A stretch of 64,000 nt of DNA from Stigonema ocellatum SAG 48.90 = DSM 106950 (GTDB lineage: Bacteria > Cyanobacteriota > Cyanobacteriia > Cyanobacteriales > Nostocaceae). The stretch lies in contig JADQBA010000034.1 in NCBI GenBank assembly GCA_016903675.1, forward strand, positions 4,178 to 68,177, given 5' to 3'. Position numbers and translations under genes: made by a program. Of this stretch, positions 15,753-24,028 are shown one piece after another (the stretch's first letter is position 1; each line of letters opens with the position of its first letter). The notes beneath the pieces were generated by a model. It was not told the origin of the DNA. It searched no databases and saw nothing but the letters and a program-made list of their open reading frames with translations.

Positions 15753-18311
15753 TTACAACTTAGGATCACCAGTGCATCGCGCTGTCACTTGCCAGGGAGT
15801 ATGAGGTGTCACCTGTGGTGTGGCTGCTACTAACTCTATTGTTCCATCTGCACTAGCAATTAATCCTTGAGCTTCTATAATTGGTTCTTGATTGCTTGTC
15901 GGTTGATAGTTACTGCTGGTTGACTTTGTGCTGCGGACTTGAGTTGATAAATCTCGCACATCATTCCAAACTATGTGACCCCTGATAGTATCAGTAGGAT
16001 TAGCCGGTAACCCACCGCGATTAGTAACAACAAAACGATTTTGTCGCGCCGTAGCACAACCACTGGCTATCTGCCGAGAGCGATCGCTAAAATTTGTTGG
16101 TAATTTCACCAATCCGTCAGATGGATTGACATCTGGCGTATTAATCATCACCGTCCCATTAAAACTAGCACCCAAATCAGAGGAGGCGGTAATGTCACTT
16201 TCTGGAGTCAGTTGTGGACGATACTCAGTACCAAAAATGCCTTTAGCATTCACAACTACCCTACCACCAAAGCCTTTTTGTGCATTAGCAGTAATATCGC
16301 TATTTTCTAAAGCAACTAAAGTATTTGTAGTAATGTTAATATCCCCACCCGCTGAACTATTACGGGCATTGGTGCTGATATCACTACCTTGACGCAGTTG
16401 GAGATTTTCCGATTGAATAGTCACATTGCCTTTGTTGCCTGCATTAGTATTAGCAGTAATTGTCCCTTGATTTGCTAGTAAAATAAAAGGAGAATTGACA
16501 CTGATATTTCCCGCAGCACCAAGACCTGCGAAACCAAGCAAATTCTTCGGGTCTAGACTAAGGAAGTTACTGGCATTGATAGTTGCACCATCACGGACAA
16601 CTAGGCGATTAGCAGTAACGTTGACATCGCCACCCTGACCATTACCGACAATAGCACTAGCAAATAAACCGCTACGACCAAATTGACTAGAACCTGTCAA
16701 TTCTACTGAGTTGGCTATAATTTTCATATTGCCACCAGAGCCAATGCCTGTGGTACTCACAGCAATCTGAGCGCCATCAGCAAGTCGCAAATTGCCGGTT
16801 TCAATTATTAAATTACCTCCTGTACCAAAACCCGCACCTAAAGAAGTAGCTATTGGCTCTGGAATGCCTGAGGTTTTCCGAGTTAAAGATTGGATACTGC
16901 TAGGTCCATGTTCGGTTGCACCAGTTAGTTCCACATCTTGAGCTAAGATTTTCAAGTCACCAGCTTTTCCAAAGCCAAAGGTATTGGTAAATATCTCTGC
17001 GCCACCAGAAACTTGCAAGCTACCAACTTGAACTGTCAAGTTACCACCATTCCCTGTAGCCCCCAGAGCCACAGGAGCAAATAAACCACTCGGCCCGAAG
17101 TCAGAAACACCGATGATTTGCACATCCTGGGCTTTGACGCTCAATTCCCCAGCATTTCCAGTTCCAAAAGTACCGCTGGATATTTGACCTCCATTACTAA
17201 TTTGGAAGGTTTTCGTTTCAATGGTGATTGTACCCCCTTCTCCCCTTGCACCTGAGCCAACATCAGCTAGAATGCCGCTAAACACCTGATTATTGGGGTT
17301 CAAAACAAAGCCTGTAACCGTCAAGGAATTGGATGCAAATATATTCAATGTGCCTCCAGAACCACTACCTCTGGTATCTGTGACTATAACCGAACCATCT
17401 TGGAGGGTAACATTTTGTCCTCTAACTTGGATAAAACCACCACTATTGCCACTAGTATCTACAGAAGCAGCACTAAGAAGATCAACATTACCGTAGCTAA
17501 TTCCTTGTCCGGGTTGTAGTTGTAGCTGTCCATGAGGATTGGTTATTGCAACCTGACCATTATTCACAGACCATAATTCAACTCTTCCCTGGGGTAAAGT
17601 AATATTTCCTCCATCTATTTCCACATTGCCTGCAACCAGTGCTAAAGTCTGACCGTTTGGTGTTTTGTAGCTCAATCCTGGTGGACGGTTACTGCTATCA
17701 AGGGAGTAATCAGGATTGAGCATTAAATTGTTTCCTGAACCGTTGACGCGAATTGTACTACTGGGATGAGAACCAAATTGCAAACCCAAAGGAACACTAA
17801 CAGTCAGAATAGGGTTAGCTGTAGGGTTGGTGGCGCTAAATTCTGCCCCATCAGCGAATTTGATGCTATCTGCTGTACTGCCAATAAATGAGCCACCAAT
17901 ATCTAACTTGGCATTTTCACCAAAGATAATTCCACTAGGATTAATCACAAATAGATTGGCATTACCTATATTTGTAGTGCCGTTAATAAGGGTTTGAATA
18001 GTACCGTTAATTTGAGAAGGCGACCCCCCTGTGATCCGCGTGATGATATTGTTAATACCTGGATCGTAAATGAACCGTGCCGTGTCGCCTGATTGAATCG
18101 AAAAATCTTTTAAGCTGTGGAAAAGGTTAGCACCATTATTAGGTCTAGCACCTCCAGTAATGTTATACACGCCGCCACCAATATTATTGACATTGGTAGG
18201 TAAAGTGCCATCAGGTCTAATTTGAGTTTGAGCCAATGCCTTTAAAGGTGTTGCTAAAGCTAGGCAAAGGGTACAATAGAATAAGATTTTTGTTCTTAGT
18301 TGAATTAGCAT
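15753..18311 (-). CDS. Two-partner-secretion exoprotein (filamentous haemagglutinin-like TpsA)
   Basis: Secreted adhesin-like protein of 852 residues. A Sec signal peptide (about residues 1-28, ending ALAQ) is followed by the TPS/haemagglutination-activity domain (about 30-270) with NPSGIIFG and the LWSVNNG segment. After that come Gly/Asn-rich beta-helix repeats and a short C-terminal region with a conserved cyanobacterial ending (NDVRDLST...IEAQGL...GTIELVA, two cysteines). The N-terminal TPS domain is recognised by a TpsB pore; a TpsB gene lies at 26937-28745, at the other end of the cluster. It probably acts at the cell surface or in the sheath. Low-complexity repeats are intact and there is no frameshift. 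Confidence 0.93.
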   Translation of the reverse strand: MLIQLRTKILFYCTLCLALATPLKALAQTQIRPDGTLPTNVNNIGGGVYNITGGARPNNGANLFHSLKDFSIQSGDTARFIYDPGINNIITRITGGSPSQINGTIQTLINGTTNIGNANLFVINPSGIIFGENAKLDIGGSFIGSTADSIKFADGAEFSATNPTANPILTVSVPLGLQFGSHPSSTIRVNGSGNNLMLNPDYSLDSSNRPPGLSYKTPNGQTLALVAGNVEIDGGNITLPQGRVELWSVNNGQVAITNPHGQLQLQPGQGISYGNVDLLSAASVDTSGNSGGFIQVRGQNVTLQDGSVIVTDTRGSGSGGTLNIFASNSLTVTGFVLNPNNQVFSGILADVGSGARGEGGTITIETKTFQISNGGQISSGTFGTGNAGELSVKAQDVQIIGVSDFGPSGLFAPVALGATGNGGNLTVQVGSLQVSGGAEIFTNTFGFGKAGDLKILAQDVELTGATEHGPSSIQSLTRKTSGIPEPIATSLGAGFGTGGNLIIETGNLRLADGAQIAVSTTGIGSGGNMKIIANSVELTGSSQFGRSGLFASAIVGNGQGGDVNVTANRLVVRDGATINASNFLSLDPKNLLGFAGLGAAGNISVNSPFILLANQGTITANTNAGNKGNVTIQSENLQLRQGSDISTNARNSSAGGDINITTNTLVALENSDITANAQKGFGGRVVVNAKGIFGTEYRPQLTPESDITASSDLGASFNGTVMINTPDVNPSDGLVKLPTNFSDRSRQIASGCATARQNRFVVTNRGGLPANPTDTIRGHIVWNDVRDLSTQVRSTKSTSSNYQPTSNQEPIIEAQGLIASADGTIELVAATPQVTPHTPWQVTARCTGDPKL

Positions 18312-18482
18312 TTTATTTTTCTAGGACTGACGCACGCACTACGAATTCTTGGCGGTCTTGGCGGTTCGATAAATCAAGGTTTCGCTTAATTTTTGTGTAA
18401 GTCCTGTTTTCCATAAAACGTCTATGGATTTACAGGGGAAGTGCAGTTAGAGCGACAGCACAACCCCAAAACGTCTATGGAT
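18312..18482. repeat. Short repeats downstream of the 102-residue gene
   Basis: Contains TTCTTGGCGGTCTTGGCGGTTCGATAAATC, split over 18343-18374, which reappears in similar form near 43471-43510, and a duplicated AAAACGTCTATGGATTTACA (18415-18434 and 18468-18487). No gene. Confidence 0.6.
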
Positions 18483-18791
18483 TTACACGAGAGGTCTTAG
18501 AGAGCAAGAAGGATCAGTCTTAGGGCAATCCCAGGCGGGGGTGGGACTACGATGGGTGCTAAATTGTTGCGATGTCACCCCCGGTATTGAGCTACTAATG
18601 ACTTCAGTAGGTAAATAGGTGAAGTTAAAAGCCGCTTCAGCCGAGAGTTCACTCCCCATCACAACAGCACAAGCCAGTGTCAGGGGCTTAAGCCATTTAA
18701 GCACGTGAAGCGATTTCAAACGTCTGCCATTTATTGGTTTTGTGTGCAATTGCCCAAAATTATATTTGGATTTGTTGTCATTGAGAGTCAT
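18483..18791 (-). CDS. Small exported protein, unknown
   Basis: 102 residues, family not recognised. Basic N-terminus, then a hydrophobic stretch (PLTLACAVVMGSELSAEAA) that looks like a late-starting signal peptide with cleavage after AEA. The mature part is about 50 residues and ends with CPKTDPSCSLRPLV, so two cysteines could form a disulphide. It lies upstream of, and in the same direction as, the TpsA gene, and diverges from the DUF928 gene, so it may belong to the secretion locus. It overlaps the end of a short repeat. Confidence 0.55.
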   Translation of the reverse strand: MTLNDNKSKYNFGQLHTKPINGRRLKSLHVLKWLKPLTLACAVVMGSELSAEAAFNFTYLPTEVISSSIPGVTSQQFSTHRSPTPAWDCPKTDPSCSLRPLV

Positions 18792-18884
18792 AGAAGGTTA
18801 TCCTAAATACATAAAAATGTATACACCCACTGATTCCAGCAGTATTGCTAGTGTATAAAACGGTTTAACCAAATAGATCAAGTT

Positions 18885-19604
18885 ATGAAAAAGAAAAATA
18901 AATTTCTCTTAAAACCTGGCTTGTTGAAAACTACATTTCTAATTTATTTATTTTACATACTGATCCCAGTAATGCCAAGTCTGGCACAGGTGACTTTCAA
19001 TCCACCAAAAGCGCAAGCGCCAAAAAGCACAAGTGGGGGAGCATCTCGTGGTCCTTCTACTTGCGGCGCTGATATAACGACAACTACCAAAGCCTCAGTT
19101 ACACCATTGCTGCCAAAAACTAATATAGGCTTGACAGTAGCAGAGCATCCAGTAATATTGGTTTATGTTCCTCAAACAAATGCTAAAAAAGCACTTTTTA
19201 GTCTGCAAGATGAACAAGGCAAGCAGTATTACCAGACAAATTTACCTTTGCCTCAGAAACGCGGTGTGATGGAAGTTAAACTTCCCGGTTCAGTTCCAGC
19301 ACTGAAAGCCGACAAGAATTATCAATGGTTTTTAGCGATGATTTGCACTGAAGAATTAGAGGTAGATAGTCCTTCGGTAAGTGGATGGATTCGTCGAATT
19401 GAATCTAATGGCAGTTTAAATAATAAACCTACTCTAGAGTTAGCATCCAATCTAGCTCGTATGGGTATTTGGTATGATGCCCTTTCCACTCTTGCCGAAT
19501 TAAAGAGAACACAACCTAATAATCCTGCTGTGGCTAATTCGTGGCGAAAATTCTTAGAGGATGTTGATTTGAATGCGATCGCTGAAGCACCTCTTGCCAA
19601 TTAA
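18885..19604 (+). CDS. DUF928 family exported protein
   Basis: 239 residues with an N-terminal signal/anchor (LLKTTFLIYLFYILIPVMPSLAQ). The rest matches the cyanobacterial DUF928 type: proline-rich start (FNPPKAQAPKSTSGGASRG), a strand-rich middle with LTVAEHPVILVYVP, and the ending ARMGIWYDALSTLAEL typical of the family. Function unknown. DUF928 genes are repeatedly found beside CHASE2, CHAT and haemagglutinin-like genes in cyanobacteria, as here, which suggests a shared envelope or secretion process. First gene of the rightward unit of the cluster. Confidence 0.85.
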   Translation: MKKKNKFLLKPGLLKTTFLIYLFYILIPVMPSLAQVTFNPPKAQAPKSTSGGASRGPSTCGADITTTTKASVTPLLPKTNIGLTVAEHPVILVYVPQTNAKKALFSLQDEQGKQYYQTNLPLPQKRGVMEVKLPGSVPALKADKNYQWFLAMICTEELEVDSPSVSGWIRRIESNGSLNNKPTLELASNLARMGIWYDALSTLAELKRTQPNNPAVANSWRKFLEDVDLNAIAEAPLAN

Positions 19605-19695
19605 TGTAAGTAAAACTAAGGAAGTCGGCACATTATAATTCATAATTCGTGAAGTTAATGCATAAGTCCTACTTCCACTCTTGAATAAAAACCTA

Positions 19696-22470
19696 ATGAG
19701 GTTATATTTAAAAGCAATTGTTCGGTATATACACATAGTGTGTTTCGAGGATTGGCGCTGTCTATTCATGACAGCACCAACTGTGGCAATATGTGTCATT
19801 GCTGGAGGGATGGCGGGGTTATTTCAACTGCTGGAGTGGAATGCTATGGAGCGATTTCTTGCTCTACGTCCTGCTGAACCACCAGACAAACGTATCTTAA
19901 TTGTCACTATTGATGAACAAGACATTACTCAAAGTGGCCAATGGCCTATTCCTGATGTTATTTTAGCCAAGCTGATTATTAAACTGAAAGCACAAAAACC
20001 AGTAGCCATAGGCTTAGATATCTATCGAGATTTGCCAGTAGAACCAGGTTATCAAGAATTGGTGGGAGTGATGAAATCTATGCCTAACCTGATTGGTGTA
20101 AAAAAAATGGTAGGCGATCAAGTATCTCCATCACCTACCTTATCAAAACTAGATCAAATTGCACTGGCTGATTTAGTTTTGGATACAGATGGGAAAGTCA
20201 GACGAGGTTTGCTATCTGCTGGTGATGGAGAGGGGAAAATCCTTTTGGGATTAGGGCCTCGCGTAAGTTTAATGTATCTTAAAAGCAAAGGTATTTCTTT
20301 GCAGGCACTAGATAAGACTGGCAGTTCTTTGCAATTAGGAAAAGCAGTATTTACGCCTTTGACAAGCGAAGAATTTTGTTATCGAGGTGCAGATGCTGGC
20401 GGATACCAAATTGTATTGAATTACCGGGGGTTTCAAGAGGATTTTGACACGGTAAAAATGCGAGATGTACTGAATAATTCTGTATCGTCGGAATTAGTGC
20501 GCGATCGCATTGTTTTGATTGGGACTACAGCTAAGAGTATTAATGACTTTTTTAACGTTGGTTACAGTCGCAACAAGGACGATGAAGGCGAACGCATGGC
20601 TGGAGTGGTAATTCATGCCAATTTAACTAGCCAAATTTTAAGTGCTGCTCTTGATGGTAGACCATTGCTGCGAGTATGGTCTGAGAAAGCAGAGTGGCTA
20701 TGGGTTTCGTGCTGGTCTTTTTTGAGCAGTGGTGTCACTTGGCTTGGGTTACAAATCAACTCCAAGCGCAAACAGCCATTACCAGGATTGCCAATTCTAG
20801 TAATTTTGTCTAGTACTGGCATCATATTTGGGAGTAGCTATGCTGCCTTTATGATTGGTTGGTGGATTCCTTTAATTTCGCCACTGCTAACAATTTTTAT
20901 CTCTGTAATTGTTACAATTAATCTGTATAAAGAATCGCAATTAAAAAAAGCCTACCAGCAACTCCAAGATTATTCTCAGACCCTAGAAGAAAAAGTCCGC
21001 GATCGCACCCAACAGTTAGAAACCGCCAAAATTGCTGCTGATGTCGCCAACCAAGCTAAAAGTGAATTTTTGGCAAACATGAGTCACGAGTTGCGGACAC
21101 CCCTAAATGGCATTTTAGGATACGCACAAATCCTGGAACGCTCTCCAACCATACCTCGATCAGAATTAAAAAGCATCAATATTATTCATCAGTGTGGTTC
21201 TCACCTGCTGACCCTCATCAACGATATTTTAGACTTATCCAAAATCGAGGCGCGAAAACTGGAATTAGAGAATACGGACTTTGGTTTTTCTTACTTCTTA
21301 ACGGGAGTAACAGAAATGTGTCGTATCCGCGCTTCACAAAAAGGTATCTCTTTTCTTTATCAACCAGATCCCCAACTTCCTCAAGGAATTCATTCCGATG
21401 AAAAACGTTTACGACAAATATTAATTAATTTACTTGGTAATGCGATTAAATTTACAGACACTGGTGGAGTCACTTTCACAATACAGGTTTTAGAACCAGG
21501 AGACGATGTCAACAAAATTAGATTTCAGGTAGAAGATACTGGAGTGGGAATGACTCCTGAACAATTAGCAAAGATTTTTTTACCTTTTGAGCAAGTAGGC
21601 GATAAAAAGAAACAAGCAGAAGGTACGGGATTAGGATTAGCCATTAGCTGTAGAATTGCTGAGTTAATGGACAGTGAAATAAAAGTGGAAAGTACTTTGG
21701 GGACTGGTAGTAAATTCTGGCTAGATTTAGATCTAAAAGTTTCCCAGTACTGGTCACAAATATCTACTCCGTTACAGACGAAAAAAATTATCGGAATTCA
21801 ACACAAGCAGCCAAGAATTCTCATTGTAGATGACAAATGGGAAAACCGCTCTATCATCTGCAATTTTCTTCAACAAATTGGTTTTTTATGCGTTGAAGCT
21901 ACTAATGGACAAGAAGGATTAAACGCAGCACTAACAGTAAAAAATCAGCCTGATCTGATTATAACTGACTTAGCAATGCCAGTCATGGATGGCTTTGAAA
22001 TGATCCAAACTTTAAGAAATTCGGAGCAACTAAACAAAATTCCAATTATAGTTTCTTCTGCCAGTGCATTTGAAAGCGACAGATCCAAAAGTTTGGCAAT
22101 GGGAGGAAATGAATTTTTGCCAAAACCCTTAGAAATGGATGACTTACTTAAGTATTTACAGAATTATTTACAACTCGATTGGATTTATGCAGAAGAAAGT
22201 CATGAAACAACAGATGCTGAAAATAAAAAATCTCAAGACAACAATCCTGAATTGATAGTTGCGCCTCCAATCACAGAACTTGATCAGCTATTTGATTTAG
22301 CTATGAGAGGTAATCTTAAAGGAATACAGACAAAGTTGAACGAAATAGAAGAATTAGATGTAGATTGTAATTTTGTCAATTTTATCACACAAATTCGGCA
22401 ATTAACTGATAATTTTCAAATTAAACAAATACGTGATTTTATCAAATCTTTAAGGAATAATACACTATGA
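19696..22470 (+). CDS. CHASE2-domain hybrid histidine kinase with receiver
   Basis: Membrane sensor kinase of about 924 residues. A transmembrane segment near the N-terminus is followed by a periplasmic CHASE2 domain (about residues 45-320), then three hydrophobic segments (about 340-415), coiled coil, HisKA box MSHELRTPLNGIL (phospho-His near 464), HATPase with NLLGNAIKFTD and GTGLGLA, and a receiver domain with phospho-Asp in ITDLAMPVMDG (near 757). A further 120 residues may be a degenerate Hpt or dimer region. CHASE2 senses an unknown extracellular signal. TTG at 19681 is an alternative start. Its last four bases overlap the next kinase gene (ATGA), so the two are co-translated. Confidence 0.92.
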   Translation: MRLYLKAIVRYIHIVCFEDWRCLFMTAPTVAICVIAGGMAGLFQLLEWNAMERFLALRPAEPPDKRILIVTIDEQDITQSGQWPIPDVILAKLIIKLKAQKPVAIGLDIYRDLPVEPGYQELVGVMKSMPNLIGVKKMVGDQVSPSPTLSKLDQIALADLVLDTDGKVRRGLLSAGDGEGKILLGLGPRVSLMYLKSKGISLQALDKTGSSLQLGKAVFTPLTSEEFCYRGADAGGYQIVLNYRGFQEDFDTVKMRDVLNNSVSSELVRDRIVLIGTTAKSINDFFNVGYSRNKDDEGERMAGVVIHANLTSQILSAALDGRPLLRVWSEKAEWLWVSCWSFLSSGVTWLGLQINSKRKQPLPGLPILVILSSTGIIFGSSYAAFMIGWWIPLISPLLTIFISVIVTINLYKESQLKKAYQQLQDYSQTLEEKVRDRTQQLETAKIAADVANQAKSEFLANMSHELRTPLNGILGYAQILERSPTIPRSELKSINIIHQCGSHLLTLINDILDLSKIEARKLELENTDFGFSYFLTGVTEMCRIRASQKGISFLYQPDPQLPQGIHSDEKRLRQILINLLGNAIKFTDTGGVTFTIQVLEPGDDVNKIRFQVEDTGVGMTPEQLAKIFLPFEQVGDKKKQAEGTGLGLAISCRIAELMDSEIKVESTLGTGSKFWLDLDLKVSQYWSQISTPLQTKKIIGIQHKQPRILIVDDKWENRSIICNFLQQIGFLCVEATNGQEGLNAALTVKNQPDLIITDLAMPVMDGFEMIQTLRNSEQLNKIPIIVSSASAFESDRSKSLAMGGNEFLPKPLEMDDLLKYLQNYLQLDWIYAEESHETTDAENKKSQDNNPELIVAPPITELDQLFDLAMRGNLKGIQTKLNEIEELDVDCNFVNFITQIRQLTDNFQIKQIRDFIKSLRNNTL

Positions 22471-23771
22471 AAATTTTTAATTATGAAAAAGCAAACATAT
22501 TGATTGTTGATGATAATCCCACAAATCTGAAAGTTTTATCTGATACTATTTCTTCATTAGGATGGGAAATTTTAATAGCTACTGATGGCGAAAGTGCTAT
22601 TGAGCAAGCTGAATATGCCCTACCAGATCTAATTTTGTTAGATGTAATGATGCCAGGAATGGATGGGTTTCAAACCTGTACAGAACTTAAAAAAAAATCT
22701 GCTACTCAAGATATACCAGTTATATTTTTAACTGCTCTTACAGATCAATTTGATAAGGTTTTAGGTTTTTCAACAGGTGCGGTAGACTATATCACTAAAC
22801 CTTTTCAGTTAGACGAGGTGTTAGTGAGAATTCAAGTGCATTTAAAATTGCGTTCTTTAACTAAACAACTTGAAGTACAAAATCAAGAACTTGACAAGCG
22901 AGTAGAAGAACGTACAAAAGAACTGTCTATAACTTTGGAGCAACTCAAACAATCTCAATTACATTTAGTACAAAGTGAAAAATTATCTGCTTTGGGGGAG
23001 TTAGTTGCTGGAGTATCCCACGAAATTAATAATCCTCTGAACTTCGTTATAGGTAATTTTGAATTTCTCAATAGTTATATAACTGCTTTCAAGGAGCATT
23101 TCCGGCTTTATCATCAACATTATCCTGATCCAGTTATAGATATTACTGAACATACCAGACTAATAGAATTAGAGCAAATGTATGAAGATATACCAAAACT
23201 TATGTCTTCAATCAATACAGGATTAACAAGAATTCATGCTATTAGCGATAGTTTACGCACTTTTTCCCGTTTAGATATATCTAGAAAAACAGTTTTTGAT
23301 ATTCATGAAGGTCTCGATAGTACTTTAATGATTCTATCACATCGGTTAAAAGGTAATGAATTACCCTCAAAGATAGAAGTAATTAAAGATTATGGTAACA
23401 TCCCCCAAATTGAATGTTACCCTGAACAAATTAATCAAGTATTTATGAACATTATTGCCAATTCTATTGATGCATTATCTGAAAAATCAGTAGATATAAA
23501 GAAAATGAATACAATTCTCATCAGTACTGAATTTAATCAAGAGAATAAATCAATCATAGTTACTATCAAAGATAATGGTATTGGTATGCCAATAGAAATT
23601 CAAAAGCAGATATTTGAACCGTTTTTTACTACAAAACCAAGAGGTAAAGGAACTGGTTTAGGTTTATCTATTAGTCGCCAAATTATTGAAGAGAACCACA
23701 ATGGCAAATTAAGATGTGCTTCTGTGTTAAATGAAAGCACACAATTTTTTATTGAAATTCCACTTAAATGA
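22467..23771 (+). CDS. Receiver-histidine kinase (REC-HisKA-HATPase)
   Basis: 434-residue soluble kinase. The N-terminal receiver domain has phospho-Asp in LILLDVMMPGMDG (near residue 58) and the conserved Thr/Lys (FLTALT, DYITKPF). A coiled coil leads to HisKA box GVSHEINNPLNF (His near 185) and an HATPase with NSIDAL, DNGIGM and GKGTGLGLS. It overlaps the CHASE2 kinase by 4 bp, so a phosphorelay from CHASE2 kinase to this receiver and then its own kinase is likely. The kinase core is the same subtype as the HNOBA kinase at 12296. No DNA-binding output regulator is in the cluster. Confidence 0.92.
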   Translation: MKIFNYEKANILIVDDNPTNLKVLSDTISSLGWEILIATDGESAIEQAEYALPDLILLDVMMPGMDGFQTCTELKKKSATQDIPVIFLTALTDQFDKVLGFSTGAVDYITKPFQLDEVLVRIQVHLKLRSLTKQLEVQNQELDKRVEERTKELSITLEQLKQSQLHLVQSEKLSALGELVAGVSHEINNPLNFVIGNFEFLNSYITAFKEHFRLYHQHYPDPVIDITEHTRLIELEQMYEDIPKLMSSINTGLTRIHAISDSLRTFSRLDISRKTVFDIHEGLDSTLMILSHRLKGNELPSKIEVIKDYGNIPQIECYPEQINQVFMNIIANSIDALSEKSVDIKKMNTILISTEFNQENKSIIVTIKDNGIGMPIEIQKQIFEPFFTTKPRGKGTGLGLSISRQIIEENHNGKLRCASVLNESTQFFIEIPLK

Positions 23772-23849
23772 GTGTTAAAGATGACTATGGCGTAAGAATT
23801 CAGTAGGAGTCACAATTGTTAAAGAATCAGGACATAACAGGAGTCGTCT

Positions 23850-23985
23850 CAATACGGTTCGGTTAAGCCAAAAACTTACGTTCACGTAGGTTGGGTTGAG
23901 GAACGAAACCCAACATTTTTCGCAGTTTGTTGGGTAACGCATTGCCTCAACCCAACCTACAATTATCGTTAACCGAACCGTATTG
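23850..23985. mobile_element. MITE with 17-bp terminal inverted repeats and 10-bp target duplication
   Basis: Ends CAATACGGTTCGGTTAA and TTAACCGAACCGTATTG are perfect complements. The host decamer GGAGTCGTCT is duplicated at 23840-23849 and 23986-23995. The interior carries an inverted repeat GTAGGTTGGGTT...AACCCAACCTAC. 136 bp, non-coding; it must have moved with a transposase acting in trans. Confidence 0.88.
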
Positions 23986-24028
23986 GGAGTCGTCTAAACT
24001 GGTAAAATTATAGGTACAGGCAAAATTT

